Source: Syngnathus acus (lineage: Eukaryota > Chordata > Actinopteri > Syngnathiformes > Syngnathidae). From it: a stretch of 64,000 nucleotides of DNA. Made by a program: the position numbers and the translations under genes. Below are positions 13,771-26,850 of this stretch, in pieces. Every line of letters starts with the position of its first letter. The first letter of the stretch is position 1. Location: positions 10,066,501-10,130,500 of the forward strand of contig NC_051101.1 in assembly GCF_901709675.1 (NCBI RefSeq), read 5' to 3'. The notes under the pieces were generated by a model. The model saw only the letters and a list, made by a program, of their open reading frames with translations. It was not told the DNA's origin and made no database searches.

Positions 13771-16632
13771 GGCGAGTCGTATAAAGCGAGTTACAGTGCG
13801 TAATTATGTTGTCAAAGGACATCATGATGGAAACGTCTTGGTTGCTGACATCACTTTGAAATGCGGCATCCTTCAAAGTTGGCCCACTCCCACGCGTTTG
13901 TCATCCAATTTGGGCTTGTTTGTGAGATTTCACTTTTTGCACGGAATATAATCAGCGCTTTATTTGATCTTTTTGAAAAATGTTCAAGGTTTTACACTTA
14001 AGCCTTAAATATGCATGGTTAAACAAATGAATGACGCAAATTTAGCGCACCCACACTCGAGTAATTAACCTTGAGAGATAACCCACAAAGTTAGTGAACT
14101 TTTTAATTTGTGTCACTGTTTTGCTTTTAAGATGAAGATACCATCACATTTTCATCAAGCTCCCTCTGTTGTGTTCATGACAAATTTGCATTTATATAAA
14201 ATATATAACATAAAATATATAGAAATATAAAATAAAATCAAAATATTTTTTTAATAGAAGAGTGAGGGAACAGTGCTGTGCTCAGTGACTACTCGCATTT
14301 CTCACATTTTTTTTGTGTCTTGCCAGTAGCCTCAAAATGAGCTTTTTCCTTTCGCAAAATGATGACAAATATTTGAGATTTCACACATAATTGGGGATTG
14401 AGGCTAGGACACTACATTAACTATTCAGAGAAACCCAATAGTTGATTCCTGCATTTATTCGCGATAGCCTCTATTAATTCGTGTAATTTTACTACATCAT
14501 AATCCACACACAATACAATTTCATAAATTCTGAATATATTCCGTTGTATAGGCCAGCCAGATTCAAAAAGTAAACATGAAGTGTACCAGCAGTGAAATCC
14601 TGGTGGATGGAAGATGGCAGCAAAAGAAGTATTACAAAAACAAGTGTTATAAAGACGAGAGGACAATGCCAACTTTAATCTTCGCAATAAATGATGAAAA
14701 AGTCCTTGGTCCTTGATTAAGACCCTCTACTTGTTTAAGTTAAGCTATTCAAAGATGTTGTCAGTCGCCGCCTGAGAAAGTGCAAATGGCTCCTCAGACA
14801 AGGTCAACCTGTTATGTTTCAAATATGCTTAAAAAGTCGTCTCTAAATTTACGGTTGATTGCACACTTGATGCAAATGACAAAATGTAGAAACTATGTTG
14901 AGACAATGAGTTCAACGAGTTTAAAGAGAAACCTACTGGAACGGACTGGATTTTTTTTTTTTTATATAAAACAGCATTGGCCTTTGACTGCAGCTACTAA
15001 ATCCTTTCACAATCATGATCAAAAGTCTTTTCAGCTACATTTCTAGTTGGTGGAAAATGATCCCTATTTTGAGCTGATGGGTGGCATAGAGACCTTTGAT
15101 TTTACTCACAAAATGTGCACCCTTGATTTTTTTTTTTACCAGCCAAAGGTGATATTCTTTGAATCACAAAAAAAAAGCATTTTTCCACTTTGATGTCATA
15201 AAAGTTGAAAGGTTGTGCAAATATATGTGCAAGTATGTCTTGGAATTCATAAAGAGGCTGTTTTAAAATAAATGTCCGACAGCTTTATTTCTGTGATCCT
15301 ATGAGTTGATAGCGGATACATTTATTTGCTTGTCTTAAATTTTGTCAGTTAAATACATTGCAAAGTTAAGACTAGGGAAAAAAAGATAACAATATTTCAT
15401 CGACATCATGCGGGTGCTTCATCTTTGCATGGTCAGCGCCAACTCGAGTGCAGATAAAAACCAGTTCAGTCCGATAAAGAAGTGGAGGCTCAGCGTGTAA
15501 GTGAAATTGTTGCACGCCTGTAACGCTCCCAATCACTTCAATTCTCAGCAAGTCTGTGCTAGCAGACATCTGTGGCTTTGTGACCTCAAGTAACCTCTGT
15601 ACAACTCCCACTACTCTGAATATTTTGGTGAGGATGGTCAGTTTGCCTTTTTCAATTTATTTTATATTTTATATTATATGTATTTATATTTTATTTACTT
15701 ATTTATTTATTTATTACCTTGCGAGTGTAAATATTGCGTGGAAAAAGTAGTCAGTGGTCATGAGGACCATAAGAGTCTTATCATGCTTGACGTACCTTTG
15801 TCTTATGTAATGGCCGTTTAATTGTGAAGCTTACCAAAAGAGGAGAGAAGATCTGAAGAGGGGGTGAAAAGGTCGTCGCTGCCTTGTTTTCACGTGATCA
15901 CAATGGAACTTTACTGCATGGCTGCTCAAATGCAAGAGACGTTTCCTGAGCTCGGTTTAAGTCGCACCCCCCCCCTCCGAAAAAGGCTTTTAGAATTTAA
16001 TCAAGTCTTTATAGAATGCCATACCCTTTCAGATTGTGTTGTCACCTTTCTGAATAAAATTGATTTGAAGTAGGTCTGCACAACAAAATGTCTGTTTATA
16101 ATTTTCATGGATATATGATATGTTCGGATCTGAACAAAGGGGACAAAATGGGAATGGAGATTAGTCTGTTTTTGTTTGAAGCCTGCCTAATCACCTCAAA
16201 CAAGGCCTATTGTTCTCGACTCCATCTCAGTGGGTCAAACATGGGCCCTCTAATCCATTCCAACCCTCTCCTTTGTCTTCTCACATACATCATACAGATT
16301 AGAGATGGGTTTTGACTCAAATTTGTTCATCAACTATAAAATGAATGATCACTCATCAATGGGGTGCACATCTATATTATTTCAATGGGATGAAAGTTTT
16401 TCCTCTGAATCTGAATTCCAGTCTGATTTTGATACTTGCCATAAAGTAGTGTAGATGTCGCTAACATAGCATCATGCTATGTAGAATGCAAAGAAATTGG
16501 GCCGGCTCAACAGCGCCCCTGCTGGTTGCAGTTTAGCAAAGTCCGCAATTTTTCCTTTTCATTTTAAAAGTGATTGTGTTGGTCATACTAATTTAGTTCT
16601 TCCGCGTTAGCATTAAAAGATATCCCCTATAC

Positions 16633-16953
16633 CACAGGTGTCAAACTCGAGGCCCGGGGGCCAGCTACGGCCCGCCACATCGTTTTATGTGGCCCGCGAA
16701 GACAAATTGTGCATCAAATTTGTGCCTCATTACTAGAATTGCAAATTGTCTTGACTTTTAATATCTTTCTTTTTTAATATTTGACCAGTTTTTACTCGTC
16801 TGATTTAAAAACGAGTTATTTGTCAGTTTGTTTTGTAGCTTTTACTGTATATAATATGAGGTGTTCATACATTTATTTGGGTTGACAGTCATAATGGACC
16901 TCCGAAAGAAGACTAACATGTGGCCTGCGAAAAAAATGACTTTGACACCCCTG
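16633..16953. mobile_element. Full-length hAT-like non-autonomous element with perfect 8-bp target duplication
   Basis: The left end CACAGGTGTCAAA and the inverted right end TTTGACACCCCTG are imperfect inverted repeats. They are flanked by identical 8-bp direct repeats CCCTATAC at 16625-16632 and 16954-16961. Eight-base target duplications with CAGGGGTGTCAAA-type termini are the hallmark of hAT transposons. The interior holds GGCCCGCCACATCGTTTTATGTGGCCCGCGAAGAC-type sequence and no transposase frame, so it was mobilised in trans. Confidence 0.85.
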
Positions 16954-18278
16954 CCCTATACTGTTAGCAACAATTTCAAATTGTTGAACACTTTCGTAGC
17001 AATCAATAACTAACTAACAGAAGTGGTGACTTCAAATAGAAACTGATTAGGCTTTTTGCCTTCTTCTAGCTCCCTGGTGAGTCGATGGCAGATGTAATAG
17101 TGGTTCTAAACGGCCGAGGTTATTTGCCGCGACAGTTGGACATACGATGCTAACTTGTAGCGGGGGGGAGATCATTCCTTGGACTGAGTGTGAAAGCAAT
17201 CCTTATGTATGCTTACGTCTCTTCCTATTTCTTGACTTGTCCATCTTTGTCTGAGTGACAGCTTGTCTACAGCTTTTGCAGCCTGTGACACACATGGACA
17301 TTTAATTCTTAGCGACAACATGACACATGCATATACCAACGAGAGCAGGGGCGGCCACTTGGCAGCCCATCGCGTGAAGACTGATGACTGACTCACCGTC
17401 CGACCGGGCAGGTGGCAGCTGCATCAAGAAGTTGGCCACGGGAGGCCGAGGACCATGTGGCAATAAGGGCTTCCCGGATGCCATGATATGATCAGGTGGG
17501 CATTGACAGATGCCTTCTGCATGCTGGGAAAGCAAGGATGTGGAACCTCTTGTGTGGTGTCAAAAACAAAATGATACAACCAGTATCATAAATGAAGTTA
17601 TTTCCAAAGTTGAACATGCAGATATACAAATAAAGCAGAGGCCGACTCGCATGGTGAAACGGATTATGTTTGGCCTGAGAGATTTCAAATGTTGACTTGA
17701 GACCAGCAGAAGAAATTGCTTGTTTTTATAGCACCTCCGCTGACTTCCATGCTCGTTTACATTGTTGTTATTTAGATTGCCTCTTGTTCAAACATAGCAA
17801 CCCTCTCTGGACAGTTTTTGTGCATAGAAGAGCAGTTTTGGAAATTCACTAGGTTTGGATACTTGGACAGATATTGAAAAATGTGCTCGATAAAAAAAAA
17901 AAATATATTGTATTGTGTTGTATCTCAGGTGGTTTTTAGTTACATGCACAAAAGTGTTTTTTCCCCCCCAGTAATTTCTTCTGAGATTTTTTTAATTTTT
18001 TTTAACAAAACACTTGTAGAGGCTAAATGGTGATTAAACTTTAATTTTGTACAATTTGGTACATCCGTCGTGTGACATTTTTCTCAGCACACACACACCA
18101 TTAGTGATACTCTGGAGCAGCACTCCGATAACAATGTCGTGATTATTTTAGTATTTAATTCATCTTTCAATGATGAATTTCCAATTAATCTGATTAAAGT
18201 ATTTCATATATTCTTTTATTTCTGCCACAATAATCAAATAGTGATATTGATTTATTAAGTGATAATAATAAGTGATAA

Positions 18279-18452
18279 TACCGTAATTTTCGGACTATAA
18301 GTCGCACCGGAGTATAAGTCGCACCAGCCATAAAATGCCCAAAAAAGTGAAAAAACCCCATATATATGTATATAAATCGCTCCTGAGTATAAGTCGCCCC
18401 CCCACCCAAACTATGAAAAAGAACCGCGACTTATAGTCCGAAAATTACGGTA
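18279..18452. mobile_element. TATAAGTCGCACC-family MITE
   Basis: The 174-bp element starts TACCGTAATTTTCGGACTATAAG and ends with the inverse CTTATAGTCCGAAAATTACGGTA, with TA at both edges. The left repeat has two tandem TATAAGTCGCACC boxes. It is organised like the TATAAGGCGCACC elements but differs in sequence, so it is a sister family. There is no coding capacity. Confidence 0.75.
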
Positions 18453-20017
18453 ATTATGATTAAGTGATGCAGGTAGTAAACTATGCTAAGCTACATTAGC
18501 TAAAGAAGCTTCATGAAGTTTCACCACCCAAAGTAAATGAAGTAAATGTTCATTTACACACAAATGACAGCTCAAATCTCAGTCAAGTTTCTTAATAATA
18601 TAGGAAGCAGTAAAATCCGGTGATTGATTGTAAAAGGAAGGCAATAATGACTCTCAAAGCGTTTCACAATGTAATCCGAGTACACTTTGGGAACTAGCAT
18701 GATGTATAAATAAAAAACACCCTACTCTCGTTAAATAAGTAATAGCTTGGCAGTGATACTGTTCTGGTAATATGACGCAACTTCACGGTTTGTTGCCCTG
18801 TCAGTTAGCCTTAAGCCATCTTAAGTGTGAGTCCAGTAAAGCCAGTCAGTGTCTGTTCATGCACTAACACAAATATGACTTATGTCCATAAACAGAGGGA
18901 TAGAAATGCCACTGCCACTTTACTCTGCATAACTGAAAACAAGATTAGACTATTTGACTTGAATTGATTTTTGTTTTGGTCTTTTTCCAGGAGTGAGGAT
19001 TTATTAACATAACGGTCGAGGCATGCTTTAAACGGTCCACCAATCAAACGGGCCTCTATTATAAATCAAACGTGATCAAACCGCGCCCTCGCCATCCTGA
19101 TTATTAGCCGCTCACTCAGTCAGAAAATCTGAGTCATGAATTAAAACTAAGGGGACTTTAAAATATTCACAGGTTCAGTTTTACTTTTGGTGAGATCCGA
19201 CCGAGGCTGGTGCGGCAAAAAGCTTACGGGTGAATGTTTTCTTTATGATATATATATTTATTTTGTGTGGAAATGTTTAAGGATGTCAGATACACGTCAG
19301 CTTAAGAATTTTTTTTGCAACAAGTTATTAGTGCTGGCAGCATCATGGGTTCACAAAGATCACTTCACATTAAGGATTAGATACTTTATTCATCTTGTTT
19401 ACCAGTATTTTTCCCTATAAAAAGGTTTTACGATTCTCTCCAACTAGCAAGTTGTAGCCTTGAGAAAAAAAAAAATTAAAGGTATTTTTTCGTCTCTCGT
19501 TATTTTGAAGTGAAACTAATTTGTGTGACTCTGTCTTGATTTTTGGGCGTAACAGTGGAAAAACGGCATTGTTCCAAAAACTGCGTTTAACCACCTCAGC
19601 CAAATTGACTTTCATTGAAAATTACCTGCCCTTTGTGTCCATGTTATTTATGTAAAACCACATTTGGAAATCCTTTCGTACTGTAACTGGAACAATACTG
19701 GGGAAGCTGGAAAGCCTTTTTGTACACACTTCTCTTCCGCCTCATTCGATTCTAAATGTGGGTTGGTGGAATTGAAAGGCTGCAGGTGGTGGAATCAACG
19801 TTTGGCTGCCTCTGTGTTTAGTAGAATTGACAGGCAAGCTGAGTGGCCAAGCTGCTATGGGATATGTGCTTTAGTAGGCTTGATAGACACCAGTTCTTTC
19901 TCAGACTAGTCGCAATGTCGCTTGGTCAGGCTGAGGCGTCAAATGTCTTGATCAATTCCAATACAGTTCATCCTCAAAATATAAAGGCCCAAGTCAGAAA
20001 TTGAACACCATTGATGA

Positions 20018-20263
20018 TACCGTATTGTCCGCACTATAAGGCGCACCGGATTATAAGGCGCACCTTCAATGAATGGCCCATTTTAAAACTTTGTCCATAT
20101 ATAAGATATATACATTTGGCCCGCGGGCTGGACTTTGGACACGCCTGCTGTAGTGGCTCAATATTGGTCCATATATAAGGCACACCTGATTATAAGGCGC
20201 ACTGTCGGCTTTTGAGAAAACTGGAGGTTTTTAGGTGCGTCTTATAGTGCGGAAAATACGGTA
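20018..20263. mobile_element. TATAAGGCGCACC-family MITE, short form (copy 2)
   Basis: A 246-bp element bounded by TA, starting TACCGTATTGTCCGCACTATAAGG and ending TAGTGCGGAAAATACGGTA. Its core includes a GGCCCGCGGGCTGGACTTTGG module that is also found in the copies at 37077-37323 and 46832-47077. It has inverted-repeat ends with tandem GCGCACC boxes and no open frame of note. Confidence 0.8.
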
Positions 20264-22344
20264 ATTGGAAACTATATTCGCAAAAAAAAAGATGTAATCA
20301 AGCTTGGTGCTGTGAGAGGTTTGGTATGTATTGAATTTAAAACCTGAATTTGGTAAGACACTCACTGCTGGATAAGCGAATGATGCAAGTGAATCAAATA
20401 TTTGCGCACAGCTAATGCAACAACTCAAGCGTTAGTAAGTGGGAATGACTCGGCGGTTTTTGCTTTCACAACTGAGAAAACAACCCGAGCACCTGGAGGA
20501 AATGTTTATTGTGAAATTCAGTTTTACAAAGCCTTTTAGTTTAAGTTATGCAACAGCGTATAAAACATAATAATGATAGTACGTAATGGATCATAAATCA
20601 TAATCAGGCCAGGATGTATTGGTGTCGACATTTTGCGCATTAGTGACATTGTATTTATGGAATGTGTTGCTGCGTAATATTTTATTTGACTCAAAAGATA
20701 TCACAAAAGCTCATATTTTCTTATTGGGCGGGAACGGCATTGCTGATTCCAGATGTCTTTTTAAAACAAAAACAAAAAAATGTACAAATGTGTCCCAGCG
20801 TCATGCATCAGTTGGCGAAAAATGAATTTCAAAATTCATGTTCATATTTCTACGTAACTGTATTAAAGTTGCCGCATGTGTGACTTGTTGTTCTGTATGT
20901 CAAGCGCCTCTTGTGCATGACTCTGCAGGCACACGCTGGATAATGCGCCCCTGCTTTGAAAATGAGATTTGCAAATTGGATCCTTTGTAAAGTCTTTCCA
21001 CATTTTTTCTCTCACTCAAATTTAAGGAGGGTTATAAAAGCAGTCTTTTGAACTGAAACAGACGTTGAGAACTGAGTCACCAGACGTGCTAATTAAATCG
21101 ATTTGTTCAATGGGCCTTTAGATTTTCCGTTGCGGTCACGAATCCACCTCTATCACATCTTCTGTGGGTGGGTGGATGGGAAGATGAACAAAAAAAAGTC
21201 TCTCTTTCTCCAACTGCTGGTGAATGTTAAATAGAAACCGCCATCTACTCCTCCCTGAGAAACTACAACCACTCAAAATAAACCAAGAAAAAAAAATCAT
21301 GGTAATTAAAAACTAACTTCATATCAGCGATGGGATTTCACACCAAAAGCCCAAATGAGCGGGAATGTGGAATAATTGATGTTTCCTTTTTCAGCTCAAA
21401 TTGTTTCAGAGTCTTTGTTTCTCATGCAAGTTGTTCTCAGAAGATGAGCTCGTATTGGATGAATACAAAAGTCTGTCTGAATTGCATTTTCTGATGTGCT
21501 TTCATCATCAAATCACGATTGAGGATGAAAAGTGGGAATCTGACTTTTCAAGTAAAATTAGTGTCAAGATAAACTGGTGCCTGGTACCATCTCAATTTAC
21601 AAAGCTGTGGTTTAAGATACAGTTCTAAAATTGACTCTCCAGTGATCCCATGTGGTCTACAAATTAACACTTTTCTAACTCACCCTCCATAAAAGTATTG
21701 CTTTGCCGCCGTTATAACCTCTTAAGGGGGGGTGTCAATTTCATGCAGATTTTCGCAATTATATGGCTTGGCTCCTATTCACTGTACTATTTTATATTTT
21801 GGGAGGCTGTCCACACAATAATTGTTCAGATCCTGAATTAATAATGATGCTAAACCCTGATGCAAATTTCCCCCATTAGAAATGATGGAAATAATCCAGT
21901 TGAACCTTTTTTGCTCAAAATGATTGTAATTTAGTTCGATATTAACATAGGTATTAGAAAAATATATATATACTTTATAAACTGGTACTGAAGTGGTTTA
22001 AAAAACTAGAAAAGGCATTTAGAGTCCACTCTGTAATTGATTATTCTTCAATTGTGGCTCGCTCACCGATGATAGTTTGCTATAAATGATTAGCTGTTTG
22101 TGCTTGCCTGTTTCTCACCAAAATAATTGACCACATTGTTTATTTATGTTTTGAGCCCCAATTTTCACTTGAACCCTCTTTAATCCTACCATAGCCCCAT
22201 TTCATTGGTCTCTAGAAGCCTGGTTAGAGCCTCTTTCATTATAATCCACCCCGAATCTCTATTGCTTCCTCCTCACAATCTATTTCCTGGTCCTCCATGT
22301 TTTCCCGGGGCCATCTAACCAGCAGGGTTGAGTTATTAATGCCT

Positions 22345-22370
22345 GGAAGGGGAGGGGAGGGGGGGGGGTT
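22345..22370 (+). repeat. G-run with quadruplex potential
   Basis: The sequence GGAAGGGGAGGGGAGGGGGGGGGG contains at least four runs of three or more guanines within about 25 bases, enough to fold a G-quadruplex in principle. It sits in intron sequence; no function is shown. Confidence 0.5.
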
Positions 22371-24179
22371 GCAGAGAGATGATTTCATTGCGTATTCAGG
22401 TATGGCGATGGATGGCTTTCAGAGGCAGCCAGGGGAGTGCTGGGAGGGGAGCCTCAGTCGAGAATAAATATACCCGTCACCTGGTGATGTATCTGGCCCC
22501 ACTCGCTGCAATGCAGATCAACCACTCTCCTCCCCCGCACTGCCTCCGCCATTACTCAACCTTTCCCCACCTGAATCCAGCCTCTTTCGACTTGAGATTA
22601 AGCCGGCCCATGAGGAGAGCAGATTTTGGCTCTCCTCACTTATGTGGTTTGGTTCACATTTATCGTAAGAAAAATGATGCATTGCCCCCCCCCCTGGAGG
22701 ACCTTACTTGGTGTTTATTACTTGCTGATATTTAAAGAGTTAAAGGTTATGAATATCTTGACCGAGATTAGTCTTTATACGATTTGGTTATACTGTACTC
22801 TCATTGGCCGATTGAGTTTGGCCACTCCCATTTTAAATGGAGAATTTAAATGGGATTTTTGGTGGCCCTCCAAGTGAAGAAAAATGGAGAATGGATCGAA
22901 GTACTTAACGATGAACTTCTCTCGGGGTTCTTTTCAATCAAACATGAACTTGTATTTTAAAACTCAGGGATTTTTCTTTTCACAGGGGTGGAGGTTAGAG
23001 TTTCACAAGCGCACTTTCTTTTTGTAAGTGTCATAAAAACACATTTACACAAGTGTGGGAAGTTGCAGGCACTTAAAACATGTTACTGAGCTTCCCGTCT
23101 GTATGTGGAAAAGTAGAACAGCTTGGGAACCTCGTTTTGATTATCAGCAGCTACACTTAAATATTTTTTTGCTGAGGGCAATTATCAAATCTGTCTTTTC
23201 AACACTTCCCCACTACCCACCGGACGTTTTGTGTCCTTACCGATAGCCGAGCGTATAGCAGATTAATTGGCGAAAAATATTGCTGCCGCAAGCATTTATT
23301 TATTTTTTTCCTCCTCTGCAAGGAGCTTTTTGTGCTTCAAATATGCCCCTGGTGGCTTGGAGTTTTCTTGAAAGTGCACGGCTCTTATTTTTACAACAGC
23401 TCCGGTCATTGTAATGAAATATTTGTGAGTTGGCTAATTAAATCTTTTTTTTTTTTTTTGCCTCAATGTCTCTGCAGGAGTTACCAACAAAAAATGAACG
23501 ACTGGATATGAAACTCAGCTTTTACAAAGGGTGCAATTATGTTACAGAGTAGGGGGTTATAGAAATGAACAGATGAATAAGATGGTAAATTTAATTGGAA
23601 TTGCGTAACAACTTCTCCAACGAGAAAGGGGGAGTCATTTCTTTGATTCACGACACTCATAAAACTGGAAGCATTTTCTTTCAATTGCTGCAAATGTGGC
23701 AAATTTGCCACATCTGCTTTATTTAGCCAGAAACAAGATTTCCGTGAGAACGTAAAAAACGGCGAACCGAATCTTCCATTTCCTGATCTGGTTCTAGTGA
23801 GCGTTTTCAGCTGTTACCTCGTCCTTGACACTAGTGCTTCTTGATTTATTGATATCATAAATCCTCTCCTCATTTTCTCCCATATAAAGCAACTCTATTA
23901 TGCAGCTGGCTCTTCCTGCCTAGTAGATTTAGTCGCAAAGAACGAGTCACATAAACTTTCTGTTTGTCTCCACTTGGCATTTATCTGCTCGACTAATCCC
24001 CCACAATTCTCATTGTCAGCTAGCAATAAAAATTGGTTCTGGAATCAATATAGAGATGGAGCGCAGAGTCCCCTGATACAAAAATGTAGTTTTCACGATC
24101 ACTCGGGTAAAAAAATGACCAATCGTACTACGCTAGTCAGATGCGTTACCTTGTGTGATTTTTATGATAGATGGCGCTG

Positions 24180-24560
24180 AGCGTCAGCTGAGGAGATGAC
24201 ATTCCCCCCGCCAGCCTTGAAACCCGGCTACTTTTCTCCGTATGATGAGACTTTTGGAGAAAGAGAGTCTGCGGGCTTCATTTACTGAAGCAGCGGGGAA
24301 TAATATAGTGCCAACATTTAGATGTGTCAGGTCCCATATCACTGGCGGTTCTATTAGAAATGGACCCCATTGCGGGACAATTAACCTCGTGGCCCCGGCA
24401 GCAGATCTACGCAGTAACCGCCCAGCACCGGCCGATAAATCAAACCTCGTGGGAGAAAGGAACACTCTCTCCCCTGCTGGTTACTATTGCCCAATGGATC
24501 ACACAAACATCAGGGTACATTTGAGTTCTCATTCGAGCCGCCGACATGCAAAAGTTTGAT
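24180..24560. other. GC-richer block, possible conserved non-coding element
   Basis: This stretch has balanced, non-repetitive composition unlike the AT-rich surroundings, and frames stay open on both strands (about 24242-24559 on +, 24184-24465 on -). Neither translation resembles a known protein and no convincing paired splice sites were seen. Complex, unique sequence inside a large intron is what a conserved enhancer can look like, but conservation cannot be judged from one sequence. Confidence 0.25.
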
Positions 24561-26645
24561 GTCACGCCAGTGATTAACCTGGAGAGAACCTTGGGCAAAC
24601 TTTTTAGGACCAAACAAAAGAACTTTGGGGAGTGTAAGCATGTACTGCCACAACGTCAGTTTAAAACTGAATATATCTTTATTTATAGAATAAAGTTTGT
24701 AGTTGGTCCTTGTCCATTTACACAGTGGTTATTTTCAAATGGACCAAAGATGTGATTCATAATAGTTAGTCATGCAAGTAACTCACTTATGTTCATTGTA
24801 AAATCATTTTCTTTGAATGCAAGTTTTTTTTTATAGCCATTATTTTTACTAGTGGATCTTGCGGGTCAACAGTTTCATTAATTAAATCAAATATAAGACA
24901 ACTAAATTAGGAATTTACATTGGTTTTCTTGTAAAGTATAAGACTTGGATGATCTCCCTTATGCCCCTGTAAGGTCAAATATAAATGTTCTACTTGTGGA
25001 TCGTGTTTAAAAAAAAAAAAAGAAAAAAAGAAAAAAGAACATTTATTTAGTGTTAAAGCCGTTCAGAATTTTTTTTTTTTATATTATCAGGTCATCCAAT
25101 GTTATTCAAGCCGAACCAAAAGCTCATTCATAACGAAAAGGGCCCCCACACTGCTGCCAAAAAAACCAAAAAGCGATCCTGGTGTATCTAGTCAAAGGGA
25201 CACAAAACCATGACAATCATAAACCGACAAATGCTTTTGGCTTTTTGCTACTCGTGTTGTGAGAAGAAATATATCCAATAGATTCAACATCCCATTCCCT
25301 CCGTCAGAGGCCATTTTTGTGTTTTATATTATAGCTTGTATCATATCAATCCATCCAATCACCACCTAATAGCTGGAAGCTGCAGCTATCTTTTACACCG
25401 TTTCTCAAAATGAGACTTATAAATCCTCAGCGGAGCGAAGTCGTTTTCGCCTTCCTCCGCAGCCTGTCATTTATTAAATGGCAAAGTCAAGAAAAAGAAC
25501 GAGCGGTAATAAAGCCGGGTCACCTTCAGGACCTGCTTGTGGTTATTCCTGTCATTAGCATGTGGTGGCATCTCGTGCTGTCCAGCTCCGGTTTTTATTA
25601 TTACCGAGGCAGGCTTTGCCCTTACGACTGCCCACCGTCGCCGCCGTGTAATCCTCCCACTGATGGACTCAATGTGAAATATGGCAACAGATGCCAAGTG
25701 CAATGACTGAAGCGTTATTATTTGAGACCTCAGGGCCATTAAAGCTGCCGCTATTAAAGATAATTTGAAAATTTGGGCTTTTTTTGGCACGTGGAACCGC
25801 AGGTTGTGAGGTGTAATGATGATCACACCACACCCCAGGGTGCCTTCCTTCACGAGTTGTTATTAGTGTTTGCATTTGCCTTTGTTGATGTGCTTTGGGG
25901 TGTTTAGTCTCGACTATGTAGTTTGCACATGTTCCTTTTTGTAATGGAAATTCTCGATTGGATACTCGGTCCGTAATTGCTGCTGGTGTTTGTGGGTTTC
26001 TTGCGCGAGTGGAGTCATCGCTTTATTTTTTGAGGTTTTGAAAAGTGTTGTGAAGGTGTTTATTGAGCAATCAAGTTTGCAAAGCACGACATGCGATGAT
26101 AAACGGATAACAACCGATCGTTCTGTTCAAGGTGTTAGCTAGGACGCATGCTCAACAATATAACTCCTGATGTATTTTAATTTGGGTTTTGCTTTTGTGT
26201 GAAAAGAGCAGCTTGAGTGAAAAGGAAAGTTCTCATTAAGCAATGTGAGGTGTCATCTTTGGCTCTCAGAAAATAAATAGCTTCGCTTTCTTTTGGTGTG
26301 ATCACCAAGGAGCTTCGAGAAAGATTTTTGGAATGTCATCATTGAAAGGGCTCATCTGGTGAGGGGTAACAGTAGTTTCGGTAAAAATAGTAAAGACTCA
26401 TCAATAGTTGGACAAAGTGTAGCACCGTAGGGATGCTGCCAAGACCAGAATGTCCCGGTGAGATTAATAAGCCATCCAGACGAAAAGTACCCTGAAGGAT
26501 ACCAAGGATAGTACATGAATGGAACTGTCGGAATAAATTGCTGAATCCCTGCATGAAATTTAGACTCCATTCAAATCTTGTGACTTGGACTTAATGTCAT
26601 GTAGCTCAGTGGAAGCTATAATTTTCTTTTTTCTTCTCCTACTAG

Positions 26646-26777
26646 CTGCTGGATGCACATTTGAAGAGGATTCCGATCCCAGTCTGTGTGACTTCGCACA
26701 GAGCGAAGAAGATGACTTTGATTGGCAGTTGTTCCGGGCGCACAATTCTCCGTACGCCGGTTCGGACCTCTTGCGCG
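26646..26777 (+). CDS. ptpru: ptpru exon A: start of the MAM domain
   Basis: This 132-nt exon encodes residues 1-44 plus the first base of Gly45. It begins after a pyrimidine-rich acceptor ending CTACTAG and ends at a GTAAGT donor, in phase 1 at both ends. The reading [19 protein letters not shown] followed by EEDDFDW is the opening of an R2B MAM domain. Human PTPRU has the closely similar AGCTFEEASDP and a DDFQW motif. Cys4 and Cys15 should form the first MAM disulfide, as known for the PTPRM structure. The signal-peptide exon that must precede it was not found with confidence. The MAM domain is an adhesive module that supports homophilic contacts between cells in this family. A solo hAT-type repeat end begins about 15 bases beyond the donor. 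Confidence 0.93.
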
Positions 26778-26792
26778 GTAAGTGTTCTGAAA

Positions 26793-26850
26793 CAGAGGTG
26801 TCAAATCCAGAAAGTAGAATCCATGCCAGAGTTTGGATTTAGCCACAGGT
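26793..26850. mobile_element. Solo hAT-type repeat end just after exon A
   Basis: AGAGGTGTCAAATCCAGAAAG followed by TTTGGATTTAGCCACAGGTG resembles the start of a CAGGGGTGTCAAA-type dispersed repeat. The same module, with substitutions, occurs at 37003-37068. No matching opposite end was found, so this is a remnant. It lies only about 15 bases from the exon A splice donor. Confidence 0.5.

Larger units (their letters stand above)
1..26645 (+). other. Presumed intron 1 / 5' region of the ptpru-like gene, no recognised exon
   Basis: No stretch here reads as a recognisable protein. The acceptor at 26644-26645 requires an upstream exon ending in phase 1, which in PTPRU encodes the signal peptide. 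In this gene family the first intron is commonly very long, so this region is probably intron 1, with exon 1 lying before the window. Listed separately are an AATCGATTA-type repeat (6111-6335), TATAAGGCGCACC MITEs (7109-7491, 20018-20263), a related MITE (18279-18452), hAT elements (10180-10277, 16633-16953) and a 47-bp tandem duplication (12822-12906). GC/CpG-richer islands occur at about 2360-2720, 5400-5830, 13480-13770 and 24180-24560. The remainder is AT-rich sequence with short poly-A/T runs in which I see nothing further. Confidence 0.6.
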
